Source: Roseovarius indicus
Lineage (GTDB): Bacteria > Pseudomonadota > Alphaproteobacteria > Rhodobacterales > Rhodobacteraceae
NCBI RefSeq assembly: GCF_008728195.1
Contig: NZ_CP031601.1
Coordinates: forward strand, 1-64,000
Length of the DNA stretch: 64,000 nucleotides
Direction: 5' to 3'
Shown piece after piece: positions 1-8,179 of the stretch; the first letter of the stretch is position 1, and every line of letters starts with the position of its first letter. The translations under genes and the position numbers were made by a program. The notes beneath the pieces were generated by a model that was not told the DNA's origin, searched no databases, and saw only the letters and a list, made by a program, of their open reading frames with translations.

Positions 1-1185
1 ATGCGGCCGATATCGCACGCCCATCTGCGCGTGGTCGAGCGTCCTGAGGCGTCTGTTCCCGGCAGGCCCGTCAACAAGTGGGAGCTCCTCCGCGAGCTGT
101 CCAAGGCACAGGCGGCCTTTGGGGTTTCCGAGCGCGATCTGACCGTTCTTCAGGGGCTTCTCAGCTTCTTTCCGGACGATGCGCTTGGCGGGAACACCGA
201 AATGGTCGTCTTCCCATCCAACAAGGCGATCTGCGAGCGGCTGAACGGCATGCCTTGCTCGACGATGCGCCGTCACCTCGCCCGGTTGGTAGAGGCACGC
301 TTGCTCATGCGGCGCGATAGCCCCAATGGGAAGCGGTATGTGCGCAAGCGTGGCGAAGATCGGGTGGCCTTCGGCTTTGATCTCTCCCCGCTCTATTGCC
401 GGGCCGAGGATATTGCACGGGCTGCAGAGGCTGTGCGTGAGGCCGAGGACCGTGTGCGGCGACTGAGGGAGGTAGTGAGCCTTATGCGTCGCGACTTGGC
501 CGCTCTGGCGGAGTTCGGCGAGGAGATCCAGCCCGGGCTTGGCCTGTGGGACCAGCTCCGCGACAAGGCAGCCCTCACCGCCCGCGCTCTTCGCCGCAAA
601 CTCTCGCTTGAGGATCTGTCGGCATTTCGGACTGAACTGGAGACCCTTCTTGACCAGGCGCGTAATGTGATTGACGGTCCTGAAACAGAAGAAATGAACA
701 CCAATGATGCCCAATGTGAGCGTCACCATCATAATTCAAATAAAGAATCTATAGATCTTGAACCTGCCTTAGAAAAAGGCGGGGCGGCGGGACGCGCGCC
801 TGATGATGATACGGGTGAGCCCGTGGCTGACCTTGAAGAGCCTGACACGAGGCGGGTGCCGAAAATCCCTCTCCACCTGGTAATCGCCGGCTGTCCCTCG
901 CTCAAGACTTTCTATCAGGGCGACATTCGACACTGGCACCAACTTTTCGACGCGGCTTGTCATGTAAGGCCGGCCATGGGGATCAGTGTTTCTGCGTGGG
1001 AAGAAGCGCAACGCTGCATGGGACCAGAGCAAGCCTCGATCGTCGTCGTGGCCATGCTGGAACGTTTCTCTGACATCAGATCACCGGGTGGATACTTGCG
1101 GGCGCTGACGTCCAAGGCCGCGGCGGGCGAATTCTCTTGCGGTCCGATGGTCATGGCTTTGATCGGTCGGCGAAGTGCGGCTTAA
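1..1185 (+). CDS. repC: Plasmid replication initiator RepC (repABC family)
   Basis: The 394-residue product matches the RepC family in length and layout: a winged-helix-rich N-terminal half (residues about 25-125, including a segment running FPSNKAICERLNGM followed by MRRHLARLVEARL), a charged helical middle (about 130-220), a low-complexity acidic linker (about 225-280) and a second conserved domain to the end. RepC is the essential initiator of repABC plasmids and acts at an AT-rich origin inside its own gene; such a tract is present at about 680-775. repA and repB, which normally precede repC in one operon, would lie upstream and are not in the window. The window opens exactly on an ATG, so a slightly earlier start cannot be excluded. 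The stop codon lies inside a parS-like palindrome. Confidence 0.93.
   Translation: MRPISHAHLRVVERPEASVPGRPVNKWELLRELSKAQAAFGVSERDLTVLQGLLSFFPDDALGGNTEMVVFPSNKAICERLNGMPCSTMRRHLARLVEARLLMRRDSPNGKRYVRKRGEDRVAFGFDLSPLYCRAEDIARAAEAVREAEDRVRRLREVVSLMRRDLAALAEFGEEIQPGLGLWDQLRDKAALTARALRRKLSLEDLSAFRTELETLLDQARNVIDGPETEEMNTNDAQCERHHHNSNKESIDLEPALEKGGAAGRAPDDDTGEPVADLEEPDTRRVPKIPLHLVIAGCPSLKTFYQGDIRHWHQLFDAACHVRPAMGISVSAWEEAQRCMGPEQASIVVVAMLERFSDIRSPGGYLRALTSKAAAGEFSCGPMVMALIGRRSAA
680..775. other. Candidate replication origin (AT-rich tract inside repC)
   Basis: This stretch of repC is markedly richer in A and T than the GC-rich sequence on both sides and encodes a low-complexity linker. In repABC plasmids the origin of replication maps to an AT-rich segment within repC. 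The assignment rests on position and composition only. Confidence 0.5.
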
Positions 1186-1243
1186 CAGCTGTTAAGTTTC
1201 AACGCCGCGGTGCTCAGTTGGCATGACTTAACAGCTGTTAAGT
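1181..1243. promoter_or_regulatory. Two parS-like palindromes downstream of repC
   Basis: A perfect 16-bp palindrome, CTTAACAGCTGTTAAG, occurs at 1181-1196 and again at 1227-1242, the second inside an 18-bp palindrome (1226-1243). The core agrees with the palindromic RepB/parS pattern of repABC plasmids (TTNNCNGCNGNNAA), differing only at the outermost base of each arm. The first copy contains the repC stop codon. They are probably centromere sites bound by the RepB encoded upstream of the window. Confidence 0.7.
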
Positions 1244-1353
1244 CGCCTCTTGGCAACCATACGATCATCGAGAGGGAAAGGAGTGTTGGTTTGAGGGTGA
1301 CGGGAAATGAGATCGGGAGAGTGGCTTCCGGCGCCCGTCGTGGAGAAGATCTG

Positions 1354-3114
1354 ATGACGAAAGCTGTCCAGAAAATCACCCTGTCCCCGTCCCGGGATAT
1401 CCCTTTTGACAAACTGGTGTTGAGTCAGTCCAACGTGCGGCGCATCAAGGCTGGCGTGTCCGTCAAGGAACTGGCCGAAGACAGCGCCCGCCGCGGCCTC
1501 TTGCAGAGCCTGAGCGTGCGGCCCGTGTTGGCTGACGATGGCACCGAGACCGGCAAGTCGAGATCCCGGCCGGTGGCCGTCGGTTCCAAGCATTGTCCCT
1601 GCTGGTGAAGCATAAGTGTTTGGCAAAGACCACGCCCATTCCCTGCATCGTGCGCGATGCTGCGTCCGACATCCTGGCCGAGGATGATTCCCTTGCAGAA
1701 AACATGCATCGCGTCGCCCTGCACCCGCTCGACCAGTTCCGCGCGTTTGTGGCGCTGCGGGATAAGGGCCAGAGCGATGCAGAGATTGCTGCCGCCTTCT
1801 TCGTGACGCCACAGATCGTGAAGTAGCGCCTGAAACTCGCTTCCGTCGCCCCTGCCCTGCTTGAGGTCTATGCCGAGGATGGCATGACGCTGGAGCAGCT
1901 CATGGCCTTCACCGTGAACCCCGATCACGCGCGTCAGGTTCAGGTCTGGGATGTGATCCATTCATCCTGGAACAAGGAGCCATTCCAGATCCGGCGCATG
2001 CTGACCGAGACCTCGGTCCGAGCGTCCGACCGGCGCGCGGTCTTTGTGGGTGTTGAGGCCTACGAAGAGGCGGGCGGCACGATGCTGCATGACCTCTTTC
2101 AGGGCGATGACGATGGCTGGCTCGAGGACCCTGCCCTGCTCGATCGGCTGGTGACGGAAAAACTCCAGGCCGAGGCTGAGACGGTTGCGGTTGAGGGCTG
2201 GAAGTGGATCGAAGTCGCGCTTGACCTGCCCTACGGCTACAGCTACAGGCTGCGGTCCCTATCCGGCGATCCGGCACCGATGACGGATGAGGAAGGTGCG
2301 GCCCATGCCAAGCTGCTCGCCGAGTATCGGGCGCTGGAAGAGGAATACGCGGGTCAGGATGAGATCCCCGACAAGGTCGACACGCGGCTTGGCGTATTGG
2401 AAGCGGAGATGGAAAGGATCGAGACCCGGCCGTTGATCTTCGACGCGGAGGAGATCGGGCGGGCAGGGGCGTTCGTCACGCTCGACCGCTACGGCGCGCT
2501 GGCCGTCTATCGCGGCTATGTGCGGTCAGAGGATGAGCCTGTTGAGGAGGCAGCGGTCCAGGATGATACTGATCCTGCGGTGGCGGGGCAGGGTGCTGAT
2601 CGTGATCTCACCGATGGCCATGGCAGTGCCGCTCCTGGCGGAACCATCATTATGTCGGGTGGCCAGCCGATCGGAGCTGACTTCCCGGAGGATGAGGATG
2701 ACGGAGCGCTGAAGCCACTGCCCGAGCGGCTCGTAATCGAGTTGACGGCACACCGGACGCTGGCGCTGCGTGAAGCGATCGGGCGCTCGCCCGACGTGGC
2801 GTTGATTCTGCTGCTGCTGAAGATTGTGACGGACACCTTCCGCACTTCCTCTGCTTCGGGAAGCTGTCTCGAAGCCTCAGTGCGTCACATCTACATGCCG
2901 GCGCAGGCGAGCGATCTGAAGGACAGCGTGGTGGCAAAGCTGGTCGACGAGCGTCATGCGCCGGAACGATCTCGTGGCGCTGGACGATGAGGACCATGCC
3001 GAAGGGCAGGGGGCGGATGCCGAAGCGGCTGACAGCGTCAGTGAAGCTGACCTTCCTGCATTTCTGACGGATGACCTGCCTGCTGAAGGCGCGTCGATGC
3101 TGGCCTCGGAATAA
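1354..3114 (+). pseudogene. Decayed ParB-like nuclease-domain protein
   Basis: Three reading-frame segments together give one ParB-like protein. Residues from the ATG at 1354 carry the typical N-terminus (NVRRIKAG, then a KELAEDSARRGLLQSL segment). A frame change near 1560 leads into a segment with AEDDSLAENMHRVALHPLDQF (1659-1740). An in-frame TAG follows at 1824-1826, the body continues to about 2958, and another frame change leads to an end at 3114. It resembles the intact 660-residue ParB-like protein at 23784-25766 in layout but is shorter, so internal material has also been lost near 2830-2960. With two frameshifts and a stop it cannot make a full product. The family is common on Rhodobacterales plasmids and is distinct from canonical RepB. 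Confidence 0.8.
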
Positions 3115-3126
3115 CGTGATCCAGCG

Positions 3127-3147
3127 GGGGGCGGAGATTCCGCCCCC
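3127..3147. terminator. Strong hairpin between convergent genes
   Basis: A 9-bp perfect GC-rich stem (3127-3135 with 3139-3147) with a 3-base loop lies between the decayed ParB-like gene and the end of the sensor kinase gene on the opposite strand. There is no clear T run, so it is at best a weak intrinsic terminator. Confidence 0.5.
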
Positions 3148-3270
3148 AATCACCCTATAGTGTAATAATATCAATGGGATGAGTGCGATTACTCGCATTC
3201 AGAATGAAGAATCATGTCTACAACAACCATCATCGACACCGCACCCCTCGGGGCGCTGCGACGTGAGACT

Positions 3271-4638
3271 TCAAGGCCAATGCTCCCGATCTTTCACATG
3301 GGCATTTGGAGCATCCGTTGGCAATCTGACGGATGCCTGAAATCCAGAAGTTTCACCGGGACGTGGTGACTGGAGCAAGAGAGAGGTTTCGATCCGTTCT
3401 GCGATGGCTGAGACGATAGCGAGGCCAAGCCCGCTACCATCAGTTTTTGCATCTGCCCTCTCGAAGCGCCCTGTCAGGCGTTCGAGTGTTTGGGTTGCTA
3501 CCGCGGGGCCCTCGTTCGCCACGATCAACTGCCCGTCGCTCGTGAGTGTAACCTCGACTGGGGCATTCTGCGCCCCGTGGCGTAGGGCGTTTTCCACCAG
3601 ATTCCGGCACAGAATTCCCAATGCGTCGGGGTCGATATCAGACAAGACAGGCGTGTCCGGCAAGTTCAACATAAGGCGCCCGTTCTCTGTGCTGCGCGCA
3701 ATATCTTCCACCACGACCCGAGTGATGGTTCTGACATCAGCGCTCTGGTCCATCCGAAGTCTACCGCCTTCCGCCCGCGCAAGCTGCAGGAGACGTTCGG
3801 ACAGCCGAGCGAGACGCTTGAGCGTCGCCTCGATCTCGGCGGCGCGCGCGTCGATGGTCGGATCTTTGGTCTCTGACCGCAGTCGCTGCGCCTGGGCGAT
3901 AGCGCCCGCCAATGGTGTCCTTAGTTCATGAGCCGCATTGGCTGCAAAACTTCGCTCAGCCTCGAACGCGTCGCGCAACCGAGCCAAAAGGCTGTTCAAG
4001 GTTGCAGCCAGCGGGCCGATTTCCGTCGGCAGGTCGGCCGCGGGTACTTCTGACAGGTCGCGCACGCCGCGCGCTTCAAGCCGCGTACGGAACCGATGGA
4101 GAGGGGCGAGGCTAAAGCGCACAGCGAGAATAATCGACGCGAGCGCCAACGGCAGCACAACCAGCAGCGGCAGGCCAAGGCTCATCTGGATTTCCCGAGC
4201 AACCGAAGCGCGATGCGCCAACGGTTCGGCCACGGTGATGCTGATCGTCCCCTGGAGCGCCGCGTCGCTGTAGAGGCGATGTGTGGCGTTCTGCCCAAAT
4301 CCCGGACCATCGTATGGAGGAAACACGGCAGGGTCCGCCGCATGGGATTGCAGCAAAATGCGTCCCTCGGCATCGCGTACGATGTAGGTGAAGAACTCGT
4401 CATGCTCCCGGATCGGCGCGAGGCGCTGCGTCACACCCTGATCTTCTCGCCCGACGATGTCGGTCACGGCCAGCGGCAGGATGCGCTCGGCGGTTTCGCG
4501 TAGGGCGCTGTCGAAGACCTCATCCATCTCGCCCCGAACGATCACCGCGGTAACCGTGGCGGCGGCGAGCCAGAGGATCGTCAGCACAAGGCCGAGTGAC
4601 AAGCCGAGCCGTACCTGAAGGCTGGATGGCCACATCAT
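3271..4638 (-). CDS. Sensor histidine kinase (QseC/PmrB-like)
   Basis: A membrane-bound sensor kinase of about 455 residues paired with the response regulator upstream. It has an N-terminal membrane segment (about 10-35), a periplasmic region, a second membrane segment (about 160-185), a HAMP-like stretch, the H-box AANAAHELRTPLAG with the phosphorylated His near residue 237, an N-box (NLVENALRHG) and a G-box (GSGLGLAIV). The start chosen at 4638 overlaps the regulator stop by 4 bases (ATGA), indicating translational coupling; an adjacent ATG at 4635 is possible. The signal is unknown; because the divergent operon is full of metal and redox genes, a metal or redox cue is the natural guess. 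Confidence 0.9.
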   Translation of the reverse strand: MMWPSSLQVRLGLSLGLVLTILWLAAATVTAVIVRGEMDEVFDSALRETAERILPLAVTDIVGREDQGVTQRLAPIREHDEFFTYIVRDAEGRILLQSHAADPAVFPPYDGPGFGQNATHRLYSDAALQGTISITVAEPLAHRASVAREIQMSLGLPLLVVLPLALASIILAVRFSLAPLHRFRTRLEARGVRDLSEVPAADLPTEIGPLAATLNSLLARLRDAFEAERSFAANAAHELRTPLAGAIAQAQRLRSETKDPTIDARAAEIEATLKRLARLSERLLQLARAEGGRLRMDQSADVRTITRVVVEDIARSTENGRLMLNLPDTPVLSDIDPDALGILCRNLVENALRHGAQNAPVEVTLTSDGQLIVANEGPAVATQTLERLTGRFERADAKTDGSGLGLAIVSAIAERIETSLLLQSPRPGETSGFQASVRLPTDAPNAHVKDREHWP

Positions 4639-5294
4639 GGCTTGCCCAGCCGGTAACCCATGCCGCGCTCGGTCTCGATGATGGCGCTCCCCAGTTTCTT
4701 GCGCAGGCGGCTCACGTGCACCTCGATGGTGTTGCTCTCGACTTCGGCGTCGAAAGCGTAGAGCTTCTCCTCCAACTGCGCCTTGGACAGGAGCTGCCCG
4801 GGACGCGCCAGGAAGGCCTCGAAGAGCGCCCATTCCCGCGCCGTCAGCGGCACATGTCTGCCATCCCGATGGACGCTGCGCGCGGCAAGGTCGATGTCGA
4901 GCGGTCCGTGGGTCAGGATCGGGTTGGGGTTGCCGCTGTAGCGCCGCGCGACCGATCCGATCCGTGCCGACAGTTCCGACAGGTCGAAGGGCTTCACAAG
5001 ATAGTCGTCAGCGCCCGCATTGAGGCCTTCGATCCTATCGGACACCTGGTCGAGCGCCGTCAGGATGATGACCGGCGTCACGTCTCCACGCGTCCTGAGG
5101 CCCTTGAGGAACCCGATACCACGTCCGTCTGGCAGCATGAGGTCGAGCAGGAGCAGGTCGTAGGAGGTTGCGCTCATCGCGTCTGCCGCCGCGTCTAGCC
5201 GCGTGACCCAGTCTACTGACTGGCCATCAGCTGCGATCTGGTCGCGCACGGCAGCGCCAAGAGTCGTGTCGTCCTCGATCAGCAATATGCGCAT
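4635..5294 (-). CDS. OmpR-family response regulator (QseB/PmrA-like)
   Basis: A 219-residue two-domain regulator. The receiver domain has the acidic pair (E7-D8-D9), the phosphoacceptor D51 in LLLLDLMLPDGRG and the Lys of VKPFD; the C-terminal winged helix contains LTAREWALFEAFL and EVHVSRLRKKLG. The start at 5294 (MRILLIEDD) is the standard N-terminus of the family. It is co-transcribed with the kinase that overlaps its end, and is divergent from the PepSY gene at 5440. A direct repeat with an 11-bp period in the divergent spacer, found again before the second PepSY gene, is its probable binding site. Confidence 0.92.
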   Translation of the reverse strand: MRILLIEDDTTLGAAVRDQIAADGQSVDWVTRLDAAADAMSATSYDLLLLDLMLPDGRGIGFLKGLRTRGDVTPVIILTALDQVSDRIEGLNAGADDYLVKPFDLSELSARIGSVARRYSGNPNPILTHGPLDIDLAARSVHRDGRHVPLTAREWALFEAFLARPGQLLSKAQLEEKLYAFDAEVESNTIEVHVSRLRKKLGSAIIETERGMGYRLGKP

Positions 5295-5373
5295 GGTCGT
5301 ACCCGTCCTTTCCTGATGTCCCTCCATGATCCGTCTGGCTGACACGAAGCTGAAGCTTGTGGGTCGAGCCCCT

Positions 5374-5388
5374 TCAGGCTGCCGTCAG
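5374..5388. promoter_or_regulatory. Probable response-regulator box, copy 1
   Basis: TCAGG-N6-TCAG (5374-5378 and 5385-5388) forms a direct repeat with an 11-bp period, the spacing bound by OmpR-family dimers. It lies 66 bp before the first PepSY start and about 80 bp from the regulator start on the other strand. The same arrangement recurs at 7222-7237, with shared interior TGCC. Confidence 0.5.
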
Positions 5389-5439
5389 CTTCGCGGCGCA
5401 TGAATGGCATCAAGAGGCGAGCCACTAGGAGTGTGCCCC

Positions 5440-5757
5440 ATGAAGAAGACATTGACAATTATCGGCTTTCTCGCGGTCTTTCCGGTCGGCGCGGCGCTGG
5501 CTGACGACGATTGCTTCGTGCCGATGGCCGACTGGCAGCCGCGCGATGCTGTTGCCATGCTGGCTGAGGAAAATGGTTGGACGGTGCGCCGGATCAAGAT
5601 CGATGACGGCTGCTACGAGATCGATGGGAGGGATGCCGAGGGGCGTGCGATCGAGGTGACTGTCCACCCGGCCACGCTGGAGATAATCGAGTTCGAATAC
5701 GAGGACGACGAGGATGATCGCCGCGAGCGGGATCACGAGAGACGCGACGATGACTGA
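5440..5757 (+). CDS. Secreted PepSY-domain protein
   Basis: A 105-residue periplasmic protein with a signal peptide (MKKTLTIIGFLAVFPVGAALA, cut after residue 21 or so) and one PepSY_2-type domain. It carries a conserved WQPRDA, NGWTVR and DDGCYEI series and ends in an acidic-basic tail rich in Asp, Glu and Arg. It is a paralogue of the protein at 7282-7662, sharing most of these motifs. Such small PepSY proteins often accompany two-component systems and metal or redox membrane proteins; their exact role is not settled. Its end overlaps the next gene by 8 bases. Confidence 0.85.
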   Translation: MKKTLTIIGFLAVFPVGAALADDDCFVPMADWQPRDAVAMLAEENGWTVRRIKIDDGCYEIDGRDAEGRAIEVTVHPATLEIIEFEYEDDEDDRRERDHERRDDD

Positions 5758-7099
5758 TGCAGCGCGTCGCGACGGTAATGTCCCGGTGCCGGGCCTGCCG
5801 CCACTCTCCCGGCTTTCCCTAAACTCTCCTCTAGCTCTGACGGGCCCGGTGCTGGTTGCGTTGCCATGCCTGCTGGCGGCACTGATCGGGTTCAACACCT
5901 ATGCGCCCTATGGCGCGGATGCAGCACTTGGCATTGCCGTCGGGGCCGCGGCAGTTGTCGCGATGGCACAGACCCTGATCCTCGCCGCACGGCCGCCGCT
6001 GGTGGAACCATTGTTCGGCGGTCTCGATCGCATGTACCGTTTCCACAAGTGGCTTGGTATTTCCGCAATGGTCCTGATGATCCTGCACCAGCAGATCGAG
6101 CCGGATTTCGAGCGTTTGGTGCGTGAAACCTCTCTTGGTGAACTTGGTGAAGAGGCGGGCGAACTTGCCTTCAACGCGCTTCTCGCCCTGGTTGCTGTCA
6201 GCTGGTTCCGGAGATTGCCCTTCACCCCACTGGAAATCCCCTATCAGATCTGGCGGTTCAGCCATCGTTTCATGGGGGCCCTTTTTGCAATCGTGGTCTT
6301 TCACCAGTTCTTCGTCGACCTGCCGACAGAGGTAGATCCATCGCTCTCGGTGCTTCTAAACACATTTGGCATCGCGGGAGTGATCGCGTGGATATTCACC
6401 GAGCTGGTCGCCCCGTACCTGCGGCGTAGAGAATTCACCGTCACAGAGATCAGCCAGACCAAGGACACCACCACGCTAACCCTCCGCCCCGAGGGGCGGG
6501 CCATGCGGTGGCGGCCGGGGCAATTCGCCTTCTTCCGCGCGCCAGAGGCAGGACTGTCCGAGCCGCACCCCTTCACGATCGCCAGCGCCCCGCGCCCTGA
6601 CGGCACCCTGACGTTCTCCATCCGGGGCTTGGGTGGCTGGACACGAAGCCTGCTCGCCATCTTGCGGACCGGAACGCGCGTGCAGGTCGAAGGGCCATAT
6701 GGACGGTTCAATTTCCGCAAGGGCGGTGCGCGCCAGATATGGCTGGCGGGCGGCATCGGTATCACGCCGTTCCTCGCCTGGGCCGAAAGCCTGAGCGAAG
6801 CGGATAGCCGCGACATTCACCTCATCCACTGCGTTCGGACACAAGAGGAGGCGATTGGGGTAGAGACGCTGCGCGCTGCGGCTGCCCGCAACCCGAGGTT
6901 CAGTTTCGAGGTGGTCGTTACGACGCGCGATGGCAGGCTCACGGCCGAGCGCCTGATTGGCGCGGTCCCTTTCGCGATCCGGCAAGCCGATTTGTGGTTC
7001 TGCGGCCCAACCGGTCTGAAGGACGGGATTCTCAAGGGCTTGAAAGCACAAGGCCAAACGCCTCGCCGTGTCCGCTTCGAGCAGTTCGAATTCACCTGA
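5750..7099 (+). CDS. Ferric-reductase-like membrane flavohaem oxidoreductase
   Basis: A 449-residue membrane protein. The N-terminal half has about six membrane helices of the ferric-reductase type with candidate haem-binding His residues (FHKWLG, LHQQIE, HRFMG, FHQFF). The C-terminal half is a ferredoxin-NADP-reductase module, with an FAD-binding segment (HPFTIAS) and a nucleotide-binding segment (GGIGITPF), and ends FEQFEF. It should pass electrons from cytoplasmic NAD(P)H through FAD and haem to an acceptor in or beyond the membrane, plausibly metal ions or the flavin proteins downstream. It overlaps the preceding PepSY gene and is followed by a terminator-like hairpin. Confidence 0.85.
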   Translation: MTDAARRDGNVPVPGLPPLSRLSLNSPLALTGPVLVALPCLLAALIGFNTYAPYGADAALGIAVGAAAVVAMAQTLILAARPPLVEPLFGGLDRMYRFHKWLGISAMVLMILHQQIEPDFERLVRETSLGELGEEAGELAFNALLALVAVSWFRRLPFTPLEIPYQIWRFSHRFMGALFAIVVFHQFFVDLPTEVDPSLSVLLNTFGIAGVIAWIFTELVAPYLRRREFTVTEISQTKDTTTLTLRPEGRAMRWRPGQFAFFRAPEAGLSEPHPFTIASAPRPDGTLTFSIRGLGGWTRSLLAILRTGTRVQVEGPYGRFNFRKGGARQIWLAGGIGITPFLAWAESLSEADSRDIHLIHCVRTQEEAIGVETLRAAAARNPRFSFEVVVTTRDGRLTAERLIGAVPFAIRQADLWFCGPTGLKDGILKGLKAQGQTPRRVRFEQFEFT

Positions 7100-7157
7100 A
7101 CGCGGGGCAGGGCGCATAGCCATGCCAGCCCTGTAGCCTGCGCTCGCATCTTTTTTT

Positions 7158-7181
7158 GGCCCCGCCCTCATCGGCGGGGCC
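7158..7181. terminator. Bidirectional-looking intrinsic terminator
   Basis: A perfect 9-bp stem (7158-7166 with 7173-7181, loop of 6) is preceded by seven T and followed by ATTTT. It sits just after the ferric-reductase-like gene and separates it from the second PepSY transcription unit, which has its own regulator box. Confidence 0.75.
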
Positions 7182-7221
7182 ATTTTCCTGACGGCAAGCT
7201 GAAGCAGGAATCGCTGGGGCG

Positions 7222-7237
7222 TCAGGATGCCCTCAGG
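7222..7237. promoter_or_regulatory. Probable response-regulator box, copy 2
   Basis: TCAGG at 7222 and 7233, an 11-bp period, matching the copy before the first PepSY gene (both contain TCAGG, one variable base, TGCC, one variable base, TCAG). It lies 60 bp before the start of the second PepSY gene. Confidence 0.5.
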
Positions 7238-7281
7238 TCGGGGTGCCAGATTGGTCTCATCAAACGAAAGGACCCCTTGCC

Positions 7282-7662
7282 ATGAAAAAGACCCTGACCG
7301 CCCTTGCCCTGATCGCACTTTTGCCCGCCGGCGCTGCGCTGGCCGACGACGATGATTGCAATGCGCCCCGTGACCAGTGGCAGCCGCGCGAGGCCGCCAT
7401 GCAGATGGCCGAACAGAACGGTTGGACGGTGCGCGACTTCGAGATCGACGACGGCTGCTACGAAATCGAAGGCCGAGACCAGGATGGCCGCGAGATCGAG
7501 GTGAAGCTCGATCCGGCGACGCTGCAGATCGTCGAGATGGACTACGAGGATGATGACGACGACCGCGGTGGCGCCCGCAATCCCGCGCCCGCTGGAACGG
7601 TCGCTCCTCCGCAGAACGGCCTCTTCGGAAACGGCGCCCCTCCGCAGGTTCAGGTGAACTGA
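7282..7662 (+). CDS. Secreted PepSY-domain protein (second copy)
   Basis: A 126-residue periplasmic protein with a clear signal peptide (MKKTLTALALIALLPAGAAL) and a PepSY_2-type domain. It shares WQPREAA, NGWTVRDFEIDDGCYEIEG and DPATLQIVE with the copy at 5440, so the two are products of duplication. A Pro- and Gly-rich tail follows an acidic DDDDDR run. The start at 7282 sits after a purine-rich stretch and gives the intact signal peptide. It begins the second transcription unit of the redox operon and is probably controlled by the adjacent regulator box. Confidence 0.85.
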   Translation: MKKTLTALALIALLPAGAALADDDDCNAPRDQWQPREAAMQMAEQNGWTVRDFEIDDGCYEIEGRDQDGREIEVKLDPATLQIVEMDYEDDDDDRGGARNPAPAGTVAPPQNGLFGNGAPPQVQVN

Positions 7663-7697
7663 ACAGCTCCGAAGCACCCTGAACAAGGATCATTCCC

Positions 7698-8168
7698 ATG
7701 AAATCACTTCTCGCAACGCTCGCGCTTACCACCGCACTCACGCTTCCCGGCCTCGCTATGGCACGGCCCGTGACGCTCACAACCACCCTTAACAACTATG
7801 GCGGCGACGGCGCTTACCTCGCGCTTTACGTAACCGACGCCTCGGGCGCCTATGTCGGCAGTCTCTGGATGGCCGGCGACAAGTCCAAGTACTACGAGCA
7901 TCTTAGCGACTGGTACCGTGCCACGGGCGGCGATACCGCGGAGGTAAACGGCATCACCGGCGCCAGCGTCGGCGCGGGCCGCAGTCTCGAAATCACGCTT
8001 GATCTGGCCGATGCGCTGTTCGATGCGGGCTACACGCTGCACATCGACGCGGCGGTCGAGGATATGCGCGACAGCCCGAACGAGGTGGCCGTGCCGCTGA
8101 CGACGGCGGGCGCGGGCACTCCGGTGACCGGGCGGCGCTACATCGCCAACTTCTCCTACGACATGTGA
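7698..8168 (+). CDS. DUF2271 periplasmic protein with flavinylation-like motif
   Basis: A 156-residue protein with a signal peptide (about 1-22, ending GLAMA) and a single DUF2271 domain. Residues 84-90 read NGITGAS, close to the D-G-x-(S/T)-G-A-(S/T) motif on which ApbE attaches FMN covalently to Thr or Ser; Thr87 would be the linked residue. DUF2271 proteins have been associated with ApbE-type flavinylation and PepSY reductases, and both are encoded immediately downstream here. I infer that it is an extracytoplasmic FMN electron carrier fed by the reductase encoded at 8180. The Asp normally opening the motif is Asn here. Confidence 0.8.
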   Translation: MKSLLATLALTTALTLPGLAMARPVTLTTTLNNYGGDGAYLALYVTDASGAYVGSLWMAGDKSKYYEHLSDWYRATGGDTAEVNGITGASVGAGRSLEITLDLADALFDAGYTLHIDAAVEDMRDSPNEVAVPLTTAGAGTPVTGRRYIANFSYDM

Positions 8169-8179
8169 GGGGCAGGGCC

